Shown: positions 42,652 through 50,204 of the stretch, one piece after another
Numbering within the stretch: the first letter of the stretch is position 1
Layout of the letters: each line of letters opens with the position of its first letter
Source: a virus
IMG/VR virus record: IMGVR_UViG_3300043411_000942
Coordinates: 62,001-126,000 of that record
Length of the DNA stretch: 64,000 nt
Strand: one strand, 5' to 3'
The notes under the pieces: model-generated
What the model saw: the letters and a program-made list of their open reading frames with translations, nothing else
The model's database searches: none
What the model was told of the DNA's origin: nothing
Position numbers and translations under genes: made by a program

Positions 42652-43880
42652 GAGATGCCCAAGTATCGCATAGCTACTCGCGTCGTTAGGGGTTCGGAGA
42701 ACTTACTCCCAAGTTCCACCTCAACCTGAGCTTCAAGGGCTTGGGGGTTCAAGGTAGGGTTTGCGAGTAGTTGTTGGCGTGCCACCTGGAGTACTACGTT
42801 TCTCTCTTTCGGGGGAATCGAGTACTTGGCGAACAGCCTCTGTTGGTCAACAGGAGGCTTCTTGAGAGCCTCTACAAGAGCTACACCGTCTGAGGGGGGT
42901 AGCGCAAGAAGAAGCACCCTCAGTCGCTGCTGAGCAGCTCTATCGAGGAATGATAGAGGGGTTCGGATAACCCAACCAAGGTCAAGCAAGTCCAGCAACA
43001 GCTCAGCTTGCTTGTCATTCACATTCCTGCCAAGGGCCGCAGCAAAACCTGGCTCTGCCTCCAACATCTCCTTGATAGCGTCCGACAACCCCAACTGCAC
43101 TAGCAGCTCAACGCTCTTCCTTGGGGCAGGTCCCCCCAGGATATCCCCTACGAGGATTGAGCGCACAGCATCCCACGGCATTTTCTTGAGGCTTGGAGCA
43201 TTCTTTCGAATGCTGGCTACCATGTCCGGAGGAATCTTGAATCCGTACTTCGCTACGAACTTGATTGCACGTAGCATTCGGGTGGGGTCGTCTGAGAAGG
43301 TCTTGTCTGGATTCACCGGGGTCTTGAGCAACCTCTCTTCGAGGTGCTGCTTCCCTAGTCCCGTGAGGTCCAAAACCTCAGCTCGATCTGGACCGTGCTC
43401 AAGATCCAGTAAGCGCCACAACAGCGTGTTGAAGGTGAACTCACGCCGCTTGAGGTCCTCTTCGATGGTCGCAGGTTCCACCATGTGGGGCTTGTAGCCC
43501 TTACCACCCTCTCCGCCATAACTCTCCTTACGAGCGTTGGCAATCTCGATTACCTCGCCCTTTAGGTCATGACCGTCAAGGATCCAAGATTCCGAGATAG
43601 AGAGGATTGCGACCCCGTACTGATTGGTCGTCAGGTTGCATCGAGCGGGAATGAACTCCGAAACCTTCTTGGCAAACCAATCCGAGTCTCGGCCCTTCCC
43701 AGCAGCAACGCTGTCAAATACAACGTCGATGTCCTTGATGGGCTCCTTGAGGATCCAGTTTCGGACTGCCCCGCCTACAACGTAGACGTTCTCTGCAACA
43801 CCCAAGGATCGTGCCACCTTGGACAGGAACTTCATCAGGGCGACAGATCGATCGTGTAGGGAAGATGCGGTAATCATCAT
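42648..43880 (-). CDS. CCA-adding enzyme / poly(A) polymerase family (class II)
   Basis: 410 aa. VVGGAVRNWIL (residues 34-44) and KDIDVVFD (49-56) form the GGxxR..DxD catalytic site, ARKESYG follows, EEDLKRREFTFNTL and DDPTRMLRAIKFVAKYGFKI are the B/C/D nucleotide-recognition motifs. It adds CCA to tRNA 3' ends or tails RNA. The phage tRNA-Lys lacks encoded CCA. The C-terminus ends TTRVAMRYLGIS, a motif shared with the ends of several other proteins here. Confidence 0.9.
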   Translation of the reverse strand: MMITASSLHDRSVALMKFLSKVARSLGVAENVYVVGGAVRNWILKEPIKDIDVVFDSVAAGKGRDSDWFAKKVSEFIPARCNLTTNQYGVAILSISESWILDGHDLKGEVIEIANARKESYGGEGGKGYKPHMVEPATIEEDLKRREFTFNTLLWRLLDLEHGPDRAEVLDLTGLGKQHLEERLLKTPVNPDKTFSDDPTRMLRAIKFVAKYGFKIPPDMVASIRKNAPSLKKMPWDAVRSILVGDILGGPAPRKSVELLVQLGLSDAIKEMLEAEPGFAAALGRNVNDKQAELLLDLLDLGWVIRTPLSFLDRAAQQRLRVLLLALPPSDGVALVEALKKPPVDQQRLFAKYSIPPKERNVVLQVARQQLLANPTLNPQALEAQVEVELGSKFSEPLTTRVAMRYLGIS

Positions 43881-43912
43881 CGTAGTTCCAAGCTTGTGAG
43901 TTAGAGCAGAGG

Positions 43913-44176
43913 CTACCGAAACTGGTAGGAGAAAACCTCTCCCTCCTCCTCTAAGAGTCTCTTATAGTACTTAATTTGCTTTTCGACCCCTTGTACAGGG
44001 CACCCCTTGAAGTGCTTACCTGCTACACTCAAGGCTGGGTCGGTAATCCCACACTGCTTACATTTCCAGTAGGGGTTACCCTTACCGCTTCGAACGTGGT
44101 TCACATCCAAAAAGTATTGAAGGTCTGTTATACGAGACCTCAACCGAACACTTCTGGGGATGTGGTTCTGTCTCAT
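43913..44176 (-). CDS. Zinc-finger protein, 87 aa
   Basis: The promoter selects ATG 44176 (MRQNHIPRSVR). YWKCKQCGITD about residues 36-46 with later HFKGC gives a CxxC...H...C finger. Helical C-terminus. Confidence 0.7.
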   Translation of the reverse strand: MRQNHIPRSVRLRSRITDLQYFLDVNHVRSGKGNPYWKCKQCGITDPALSVAGKHFKGCPVQGVEKQIKYYKRLLEEEGEVFSYQFR

Positions 44177-44185
44177 ATGGTACAC

Positions 44186-44213
44186 CCTACGAAAGGTAAC
44201 GGTGTAACTTAAC
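44186..44213 (-). promoter_or_regulatory. ECF-like phage promoter, copy 34
   Basis: Minus strand: GTTAAG (44213-44208), 15-base spacer, TCGTAGG (44192-44186), 9 bases to ATG 44176. Confidence 0.75.
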
Positions 44214-44215
44214 CG

Positions 44216-44542
44216 ATGGCTCTAAGAATTCCACCAGTAACTCAACTAATTCGAGAGTTCCTAGCTGAAAACCCAGGCTCTACCGCCACTCAAGTTGCTA
44301 ACGGTATTGGACTAAAGTCCGCCAGCATCTCGTCTAAACTTACAGCTCAAGTTAACGAGGGGAAGCTGATCCGTGTAGCTGGAGAAGGGGTACGTGGAGG
44401 GTATGGGTACTATCTACCCCCCCCACGTATCCGCCTTCTAGTCCCCCGTACCCTACTAGGTGGGACAGACTTTTCAGCGCTGACTTTGAACAAAGTCCCA
44501 GTCACTCTGAGCATCCGCCATCGTCATCCCAACGATAGCTGA
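44216..44542 (+). CDS. Winged-helix DNA-binding protein, 108 aa
   Basis: TQLIREFLAENPGSTATQVA, then GLKSASISSKLTAQVNEGKL and a basic wing (RGGYGYYL) form a winged helix about residues 9-68. It is divergent from the 43913 gene, whose promoter -35 lies 3 bases from its start. The last 20 codons overlap the convergent gene. Confidence 0.65.
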   Translation: MALRIPPVTQLIREFLAENPGSTATQVANGIGLKSASISSKLTAQVNEGKLIRVAGEGVRGGYGYYLPPPRIRLLVPRTLLGGTDFSALTLNKVPVTLSIRHRHPNDS

Positions 44543-44821
44543 CTCGAAGAAGTGCTCGTTCTTGCGCTCAGCCTCCATCTCAGCGCTCTCGGGCTTCGTC
44601 TCCGGGTGGAAGATCTCCCGGTAGTACTGCTTCGTGGCCTCTCGCTGGCTCTCAAGCGTCCCAGGGGGGCACTTCGTCACGGAGGCGCTCACCACCCCAT
44701 CAACCTCCTGGACCTTGCCGTTCTTGACGGAACGGCAGTAGGACTTCGCAAGAGTCTCCGTGGGGAAGGTTGCGGAACCGGTGGAGCCATTCTTCTGAGT
44801 GAACGTAACGCGGAAGGCCAT
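44474..44821 (-). CDS. Hypothetical protein, 115 aa
   Basis: ATG 44821 (MAFRVTFTQKNGSTG) follows AGAGG in a 22-base leader. The N-terminal 35 residues look like a small beta unit (AFRVTFTQKNGSTGSATFPT) with an 'A..yc.s...G.v..v' helix. Acidic helical C-terminus. Confidence 0.65.
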   Translation of the reverse strand: MAFRVTFTQKNGSTGSATFPTETLAKSYCRSVKNGKVQEVDGVVSASVTKCPPGTLESQREATKQYYREIFHPETKPESAEMEAERKNEHFFESAIVGMTMADAQSDWDFVQSQR

Positions 44822-44843
44822 GTGGACACCTCTTTCAAGTCTC

Positions 44844-44872
44844 CCTACGTAAGTCACGGCTGACGAGTTAAC
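44844..44872 (-). promoter_or_regulatory. ECF-like phage promoter, copy 35
   Basis: Minus strand: GTTAAC (44872-44867), 16-base spacer, ACGTAGG (44850-44844). A 22-base leader precedes ATG 44821. Confidence 0.75.
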
Positions 44873-45195
44873 TACTTTTTAGAACCCAGATCAAAACCAA
44901 GCCTCAGTAGATGCAACACGAGCCACTCTGCATCCGCCCATTGGACCTTGGTCTCGATAGCTGTAAGTTGAGGTGCGAGACCAACGCGAAGATCTCCTAC
45001 CTGTAAGTAGTTGTAGCTTCGATCCTCAGAGCGACGGACCACTGCTGAGGCTACGTCCCGCAGGGGAAATGGTTCGTTTGGGGTTAGAAACGACTGGAGG
45101 CTCTTTAGAGCCTGGTCTCGTTCGGGGGAGGGCTCAGACCCTGGGGATCCCTCGGCAGTAAGGGTGGAGATGAGGATTTCTAGTTCTTTACGCAT
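44872..45195 (-). CDS. Hypothetical protein, 107 aa
   Basis: ATG 45195 (MRKELEILISTLTAEG) is used; GTG 45210 is possible. Helical N-terminus, DVASAVVRRSEDRSYNYLQV, and a C-terminal helix. The stop touches promoter copy 35. Confidence 0.6.
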   Translation of the reverse strand: MRKELEILISTLTAEGSPGSEPSPERDQALKSLQSFLTPNEPFPLRDVASAVVRRSEDRSYNYLQVGDLRVGLAPQLTAIETKVQWADAEWLVLHLLRLGFDLGSKK

Positions 45196-45212
45196 CCTAA
45201 CCTTATACACCG

Positions 45213-45241
45213 GTTAAGTTTGCAGCGAGGCCTTACGTAAG
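45213..45241 (+). promoter_or_regulatory. ECF-like phage promoter, copy 36
   Basis: GTTAAG 45213-45218, 16-base spacer, ACGTAAG 45235-45241, 7 bases to ATG 45249. Confidence 0.8.
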
Positions 45242-45248
45242 GGTACAC

Positions 45249-45548
45249 ATGACCCCCCAAGACGAGCCTGAGTACGCTTCGGTTGAAGCTTTGGCAGAAT
45301 TTCTTATGGACGACAATCGAGACAGTTTCTCGGTTGAGGATGTCATCAAGCTCGCGGAACGTACCCAAGGCTCCAACCTCAAGATCATTCACGAGTTGAA
45401 GGCCTACGGTCTGAAAATGGTAGCAAGGCAGCCAGTGAGGGTCGTTCGAGGCTTCAAGTCGAACTCCCATGATCGTTGGACTGCCTACCCATCTCATGGC
45501 GGATCAGGTTGGGAACAAATTACCGGGTGTGCGGGTAAGCCTGGGTGA
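45249..45548 (+). CDS. Conserved hypothetical protein, 99 aa
   Basis: SVEALAEFLMDD, a helix, HELKAYGLKMVARQPVRVVR, then GFKSNSHDRWTAYPSHGGSG and WEQITG. The C-terminal 'vRGf.sN.hDRw.....hGGsGweqI.G.aG..G' block is one I know as a conserved small phage/bacterial protein of unknown function. Confidence 0.75.
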   Translation: MTPQDEPEYASVEALAEFLMDDNRDSFSVEDVIKLAERTQGSNLKIIHELKAYGLKMVARQPVRVVRGFKSNSHDRWTAYPSHGGSGWEQITGCAGKPG

Positions 45549-45602
45549 TTAGATTTCATCCTTTTACTATTGACCGCTACACCTAAGGAGGTACAATGGT
45601 GG

Positions 45603-46286
45603 ATGCCTCTCAAAGACCCAGTCAAGCGCAAAAAGTACCTTCAAGAGTATAGAGCAAAAAGGCAGGCGGACGCCCCCATTATCCTATGTGGTTGTGGGTG
45701 CGGTACCTCGATCTACTCAGCCGATGGGAACGGAGTGCAAAGAGGGTTTGCATTTGGTCATAAAACTCCTCTCCCGGCTGATCACATCGCGAAACGAATT
45801 GCCAATGCAACTCTAATTCAGTGCGGGTGCGGGTGCGGAGAAACACTTCGCGACCGTAACAAACACGGAAACAAGCAATTGTATATCTATGGTCACGTTG
45901 CAAACAAGCAGTATGTGACGATTGCCCCACCGATTTCGTTACTGGCTCGCTCTGGAGGGGCTAAGCAGGTAAACCTTCGAGGCTTAAAGTGGGCTCGTAA
46001 GATTACGATACTAACCTACTACAGCGGAGGTCAGCCAACGTGCTCTTGTTGTGGGGAGACAGACCCTATTTTCCTAGCTTTAGATCACCTAGACGGTGGC
46101 GGCAACATGCACCGTAAGGCCACTAACACGAAGGGTGGGAGTGGTACTTACAATTGGATAGTAAAAGCGGGGTTCCCGCCTGGATTTAGAGTTCTTTGTC
46201 ACAACTGTAACATGGCATTTGGTGCTTACGGTTACTGCCCGCACTCTCCTCCGATACTAGATGGAGTCGAACAGGCAAACGGCTAG
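45603..46286 (+). CDS. HNH homing-type endonuclease with two GCGCG zinc modules
   Basis: ATG 45603 (MPLKDPVKRKKYLQEYR) is in frame with TTG 45570. Two copies of a short module, LCGCGCGTSI...FGH and QCGCGCGETL...YGH, act as DNA-binding zinc units. The C-terminal HNH core is CSCCGETDPIFLALDHLDGG ... YNWIVKAGFPPGFRVLCHNC NMAFG. This architecture is typical of phage homing endonucleases. Confidence 0.85.
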   Translation: MPLKDPVKRKKYLQEYRAKRQADAPIILCGCGCGTSIYSADGNGVQRGFAFGHKTPLPADHIAKRIANATLIQCGCGCGETLRDRNKHGNKQLYIYGHVANKQYVTIAPPISLLARSGGAKQVNLRGLKWARKITILTYYSGGQPTCSCCGETDPIFLALDHLDGGGNMHRKATNTKGGSGTYNWIVKAGFPPGFRVLCHNCNMAFGAYGYCPHSPPILDGVEQANG

Positions 46287-46288
46287 CA

Positions 46289-46544
46289 TCACTTAGAGGT
46301 AGGAGTCTTCAAGATTTCCGAGTACAACTCCTGAAGACGCTCTCTCCTACCAACACGCTCTGGGTGCTTGGCTAGCTCCTCAGGGTCCGTTTGAAGGAAG
46401 TTGTAGATCTGCTCCCAGTACCGGTCCTCTATTTGATTGAGAAGTTGCTTGGATGGGGTCTGTGGGGTCTGCCAGGTCATCCTTAGTTTTCTCGTAGGTC
46501 TCCAAGTAAAGACGGATGAATTCTGGTGGTACTGGTGTAGCCAT
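46289..46544 (-). CDS. Hypothetical protein, 84 aa if a +1 frameshift occurs at CCC-A-TCC
   Basis: From ATG 46544 the frame reads MATPVPPEFIRLYLETYEKT KDDLADPTDP, then loses protein character and stops at 46380. The +1 frame from 46453 reads SKQLLNQIEDRYWEQIYNFL and on to ILKTPTSK (stop 46289). The join falls at GAC-CCC-A-TCC (46460-46451). Alternatively the second part starts at ATG 46480, but that start has a poor ribosome site and a 101-base overlap. The same CCC-N-TCC context occurs in the gene at 16329. Confidence 0.5.
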
Positions 46545-46548
46545 AGAG

Positions 46549-47505
46549 ATGCTCCATCCTAACCCTAAGATGCTGTTACGCATAGCCCAAGGTGACGCCT
46601 TTGGTATGGCGTGTGAATTTCGAACCGACAACCTGAAGGCAGCGTTGGAGTTCGATCGGTATATCCGTCATCCTGAGTGGGGTCCGGAAGCAGGTCATTA
46701 CACCGATGACACTCAGATGTCTATCGCAGTAGCCGAGAGCCTTATCCACCCACAAGGCCGTCGTCCTCCGAAATACGCACGCCCTGAAGACCTAACAAAA
46801 GAGGCTTTTGCTGAGGCCTTCGTCCAAGCATACAAGAGAGACCCACGACCTGGGTATGCGGTAAAGTTCCAGGCCTTCCTAGACTCAGTAAGCTCTGGTG
46901 CCGAATTCCTCTTGAAGATAAACCCGGAGTCAGATAAGAACGGTGCCGCAATGCGCTCCGTTCCGCTTGGCGTTATCTTACACGAACCCAATCTACTAGA
47001 GGTAGCTGCAACGCAAGCGAGCCTGACTCACAACACAGAGGGAGGTATTACCTCTTCTCAGATGGTAGCCCTTGCATCTAGGTTCGCCTTGTACGAGAGT
47101 GCTCCACTCACGGAGATTTTCGATTACATTGGAGACTGGCTACACCTGAGCAACCTACGGTGGGAGGGCGGTCCTGTAGTAGGACCTAACCTGGGGATGC
47201 TCACTGCAAGGGCAGCTATTACCCTAGTAATTGGTGAACCTAACTTACTGAGTATTGCAAAGAAGGCTCTTATCTGGGGTGGAGACACTGACTCTGTGCT
47301 AGCTATCGCCTGGGGTATTGCTAGTGCTCGAAAGGACGGAGCGGAGCTTCCCGACTTCTTCCATAGAGACCTAGAGAACGGACCTTACGGTCGAGACTAC
47401 CTAGCAGGGTTAGGTAGAGCCTTGATGGGTTACTTTGCTCCACCTGGGTTTGCTGCTGAGTTTGTTGTAAGCAAGAACGCGGTCTTGCCCCTCAAGAAGG
47501 ACTGA
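46549..47505 (+). CDS. ADP-ribosylglycohydrolase family protein
   Basis: 318 aa from ATG 46549. RIAQGDAFGMACEF, GHYTDDTQMSIAVAESLI (about residues 49-66, with the TDDT metal site) and IWGGDTDSVLAIAWGIASA near residue 248 (second metal DxD) define the family, which removes ADP-ribose from proteins or nucleic acids, or cleaves ADP-ribose derivatives. In a phage it could reverse host ADP-ribosyltransferase defences. Divergent from the gene at 46544 with 4 bases between starts. Confidence 0.85.
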   Translation: MLHPNPKMLLRIAQGDAFGMACEFRTDNLKAALEFDRYIRHPEWGPEAGHYTDDTQMSIAVAESLIHPQGRRPPKYARPEDLTKEAFAEAFVQAYKRDPRPGYAVKFQAFLDSVSSGAEFLLKINPESDKNGAAMRSVPLGVILHEPNLLEVAATQASLTHNTEGGITSSQMVALASRFALYESAPLTEIFDYIGDWLHLSNLRWEGGPVVGPNLGMLTARAAITLVIGEPNLLSIAKKALIWGGDTDSVLAIAWGIASARKDGAELPDFFHRDLENGPYGRDYLAGLGRALMGYFAPPGFAAEFVVSKNAVLPLKKD

Positions 47506-47506
47506 G

Positions 47507-48112
47507 ATGAGTATACTTACCGGTAGCAAGATCAAGAGTGAAGTTGAGGCTGGTAACATCCGTATTACCCCATACTCAGAGGACCAACTCAACCCAGCTA
47601 GCTATGACCTTACCCTTGGGGATGAGCTTAGGGTCTACAAGGATTGGGTAGGGTACAATGAGCACGCTAGCCCCCCAAGGGCTGGTCAGGACATGTTCCC
47701 TTGCGCCAAGGTGTGTGATGTCAAGCAAGAGCTTGAAACGGTAAGTTTCCAGATCCCACCTACGGGATGGGTACTAAGACCAGGTATCGGCTACCTCTTA
47801 CACACAGTAGAGCAAGTGTGGACACGGAATTACGTGCCAATTGTAGATGGGAAGTCTTCGATTGGTAGGCTATTTGTCCTCATCCACTTCACGGCTGGAT
47901 TCGGGGACCCAAACTTTGACGGCCAGTACACTCTAGAGGTGTCTGCTCTCCACCCAGTACGAATCTACCCAGGTATGCGTATAGGTCAGATTCGATTCCA
48001 TACGGTTGAGGGGGAGTTGGACCGACCGTATGAAGGTAACTACAAGGAGGGTACCGCGAGGGGAGCTGTAGCCTCAAGGTCGTGGAATCAATTCCCTAAG
48101 AAAGATGACTAA
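47507..48112 (+). CDS. dcd-like: dCTP deaminase / dUTPase-family protein
   Basis: 201 aa, typical dcd length. NPASYDLTLGDE (29-40) and VDGKSSIGRLFVLIHFTAGF about 112-131, followed by GDPNFDGQYTLE and GMRIGQIRF, match dCTP deaminase motifs, including the catalytic-site E of TLE and the KSSxxR nucleotide site. It would make dUMP/dUTP precursors for thymidylate. One base after the glycohydrolase stop. Confidence 0.85.
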   Translation: MSILTGSKIKSEVEAGNIRITPYSEDQLNPASYDLTLGDELRVYKDWVGYNEHASPPRAGQDMFPCAKVCDVKQELETVSFQIPPTGWVLRPGIGYLLHTVEQVWTRNYVPIVDGKSSIGRLFVLIHFTAGFGDPNFDGQYTLEVSALHPVRIYPGMRIGQIRFHTVEGELDRPYEGNYKEGTARGAVASRSWNQFPKKDD

Positions 48113-48635
48113 CATGCTCATGCCCAAGCGCTTGCCTATCCGATACTACCCAGATGCCATCCTCCACCAGAAGTGTGCACCCGTAACCGAGGTTACGGAG
48201 AGCGTGAAGCAGCTAGCTTCCGACATGCTTCTTACGATGATGCAGTGTCGAGGGCTGGGGTTGGCTGCACCTCAAGTTGGGGTGCCTATTCGACTTTTCG
48301 TTGTTGACGTAGAGTGGCCAGATGGCGTAGAGAACTCCACCTCCTACATATTCATCAACCCTACTTTGAGGTTGCTTGAACCCACTGTAAAGTCTGTCGA
48401 GGGCTGCATCTCGTTCCCAGGAGAACGATTTGAGCTGACTCGTGCAAGTCGCATCGAGGTTGACGCGCTAGACCTCGATGGTAAGCCCTTCACTCTCGAA
48501 GCAGAAGGGCTCCTTGCTGTAGCTATCCAACACGAGTACGACCACCTAGAGGGAAAGACTGGAGCGGAAAGTCTTTCCTGGCTAAAGCGGAACCTACTAC
48601 GTAAGAAGGTCGAGAAGCTTACGAAGCGTGGCTAA
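48105..48635 (+). CDS. def-like: Peptide deformylase
   Basis: 176 aa. The three motifs are complete: GLGLAAPQVG (50-59), EGCISFPG (99-106) and QHEYDHLEG (142-150; HExxH metal site with catalytic Glu). It removes formyl from nascent proteins. The C-terminal helix is short and basic. Overlaps the deaminase gene by 8 bases. Phage deformylases are known and may act on phage proteins. Confidence 0.92.
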   Translation: MTNMLMPKRLPIRYYPDAILHQKCAPVTEVTESVKQLASDMLLTMMQCRGLGLAAPQVGVPIRLFVVDVEWPDGVENSTSYIFINPTLRLLEPTVKSVEGCISFPGERFELTRASRIEVDALDLDGKPFTLEAEGLLAVAIQHEYDHLEGKTGAESLSWLKRNLLRKKVEKLTKRG

Positions 48636-49312
48636 TCCAGCATCACGCAGCGAGTACTGCCGTTGTGCCCGTGAATCTTCATGAGAGTCTCTAAGTTAGC
48701 GTAGTTCCCAGTGCTTGCGTGCTCGGTCAACCAAGACAGTACGCAAGCACCTGTGGAGAACTGAACGCCCTCTGCGATCACGCCTACCCCACTGATCCCG
48801 CTATGGTCGTGGTCTCTAAGTAGGTAGAACCGCTTAGACTTTGCTTCGGGTAGTGGTGAGATTGTCTGCGGGTAACTGTACCTTTGAACTTGAATTGGAG
48901 CAGAGCCTTCTTCAGGCTTGAACCGCTGGACTACCAGCGTGTTGGCAGACCGCACACCTAAGGACTCGTATATGATACGTTGAGCCAAGTCGGCATCGAA
49001 GTCCTTACAGGAGAATGCATCCAAGGCGAAGTACTTCTGAAGGGGCCAGGCGTGCAAGCTCAAGTGAGAGGTGGAAATCACCTGAACGGTAGAAATCCCC
49101 CCCTCATCCTCGAAGTTACCCGTGAGCTTCACTCTAGCAAGTATCGCAGGGTCTACGGGTACTTCGTAGACCTGAATCTTATCCAGAGCTTGCATACCTA
49201 AGGCTTCGACTATGCTTGCGAATAGTCGAGTTAGGTGTTCCTTCGTGAACACAGCTGAGTCTTCCACTCTAGCGTCCATGATCAAGTGGAGCCCAGCCGA
49301 ATCATTTCCCAT
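48632..49312 (-). CDS. speD-like: S-adenosylmethionine decarboxylase fused to a C-terminal 'HGHNGST' domain
   Basis: 226 aa. ISTSHLSLHAWPL (79-91) and FSCKDF (100-105) place S82, H87 and C102 at the spacing of the catalytic Ser/His/Cys of prokaryotic SpeD. The residue before the cleavage Ser is Thr, not the usual Glu, which may alter self-processing. From about residue 158, KRFYLLRDHDHSGISGVGVI ... IHGHNGSTRCVMLD is a separate domain, RyyL.RdhD.SG.SG.G.vaeGv.f..G......HG..g.t, known from phage proteins. The fusion links SAM/polyamine chemistry to an unknown activity. Confidence 0.8.
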   Translation of the reverse strand: MGNDSAGLHLIMDARVEDSAVFTKEHLTRLFASIVEALGMQALDKIQVYEVPVDPAILARVKLTGNFEDEGGISTVQVISTSHLSLHAWPLQKYFALDAFSCKDFDADLAQRIIYESLGVRSANTLVVQRFKPEEGSAPIQVQRYSYPQTISPLPEAKSKRFYLLRDHDHSGISGVGVIAEGVQFSTGACVLSWLTEHASTGNYANLETLMKIHGHNGSTRCVMLD

Positions 49313-49362
49313 TGCCTACCTCACCTCGTTAGCAATGGACCTGAGATAAAACCATTATGGTT

Positions 49363-50202
49363 TCAGAACTCTGTACCGAGAGTTGGAACCCAAAGGTCAG
49401 AGGTGTTTTCCCACGTAATGTAATCTGGAGTCAGTAGTGCGAACCCACCATCCCTCCAGTGCTTACCCCATGAATTTTTCACGAGGAAATTGCCGTCTAC
49501 GTACCCTACGATCATCATAGCGTGCCCACCTGCGGTAGCTCCCTTCGGGGGGTCTACGATCGAGGGTCCAAGGCGCTGCAAAAAGGGGTGGTCGACAAGG
49601 GTGCCGAAAACAACGGGGTGCTTTGCTTGCAGTGCCGACTTGATTGCCTCAAGTCGGTCATCTCCAGTCTCCCTGATTCGGTAGTAGGAGTGGATGCGAT
49701 GACCTACCGCCTGACGCATAGCCTTGATGCTAGGGGCCGTGTAGACCTTAGACTCGTCGTAGGCCCAAATGTTCTCGTCGCAGACTCCAAAGCGACTGAG
49801 CACCTCAAAGCAATTTCGGATGTAGGTCCCCTCATCCTTGTCAATGTCACCCTGGCCATCCCCGTCATCGTCCATCATCCCACGAGCTAGAGCGTAGATG
49901 AATAGACGAGAGACCTGAATCGTAGGGCGAGGGCTTCGCTTCTCAGAGACAGCTAGAGTAGCCTCTCGGATAGCGTTAAGTAACTCAATGCTATCTGCTG
50001 TAGCGTTTCCCGCACAGGAGGACAGCCCGAACTGATTGGTCTCAGTGGTGAAGCTAGATAGGTCCACGTCCCCATCCGCCATCACTAGACTTGGCTTGAG
50101 GTTGGTGGTGAAGTCCAGGTCCTTAGCGAGCCAATCGAACTCGTTCCCATTCTCATCAATACCTACAGTAGGGTCTGGCTTATATCCGAATAGAGTGGTC
50201 AT
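49363..50202 (-). CDS. Papain-like (C1) cysteine protease
   Basis: 279 aa without a signal peptide. QFGLSSCAGNATAD (Q57, C63) gives the oxyanion Gln and catalytic Cys; GGHAMMIVGYVDG gives the His near residue 230; VKNSWGKHWRDGGF the Asn near 245. All four catalytic positions are present. A DxDxDG-like acidic loop (DDDGDGQGDIDKDEG near residue 110) could bind calcium. Role unknown: virion maturation, host protein cleavage or entry. Confidence 0.85.
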   Translation of the reverse strand: MTTLFGYKPDPTVGIDENGNEFDWLAKDLDFTTNLKPSLVMADGDVDLSSFTTETNQFGLSSCAGNATADSIELLNAIREATLAVSEKRSPRPTIQVSRLFIYALARGMMDDDGDGQGDIDKDEGTYIRNCFEVLSRFGVCDENIWAYDESKVYTAPSIKAMRQAVGHRIHSYYRIRETGDDRLEAIKSALQAKHPVVFGTLVDHPFLQRLGPSIVDPPKGATAGGHAMMIVGYVDGNFLVKNSWGKHWRDGGFALLTPDYITWENTSDLWVPTLGTEF

Positions 50203-50204
50203 GC

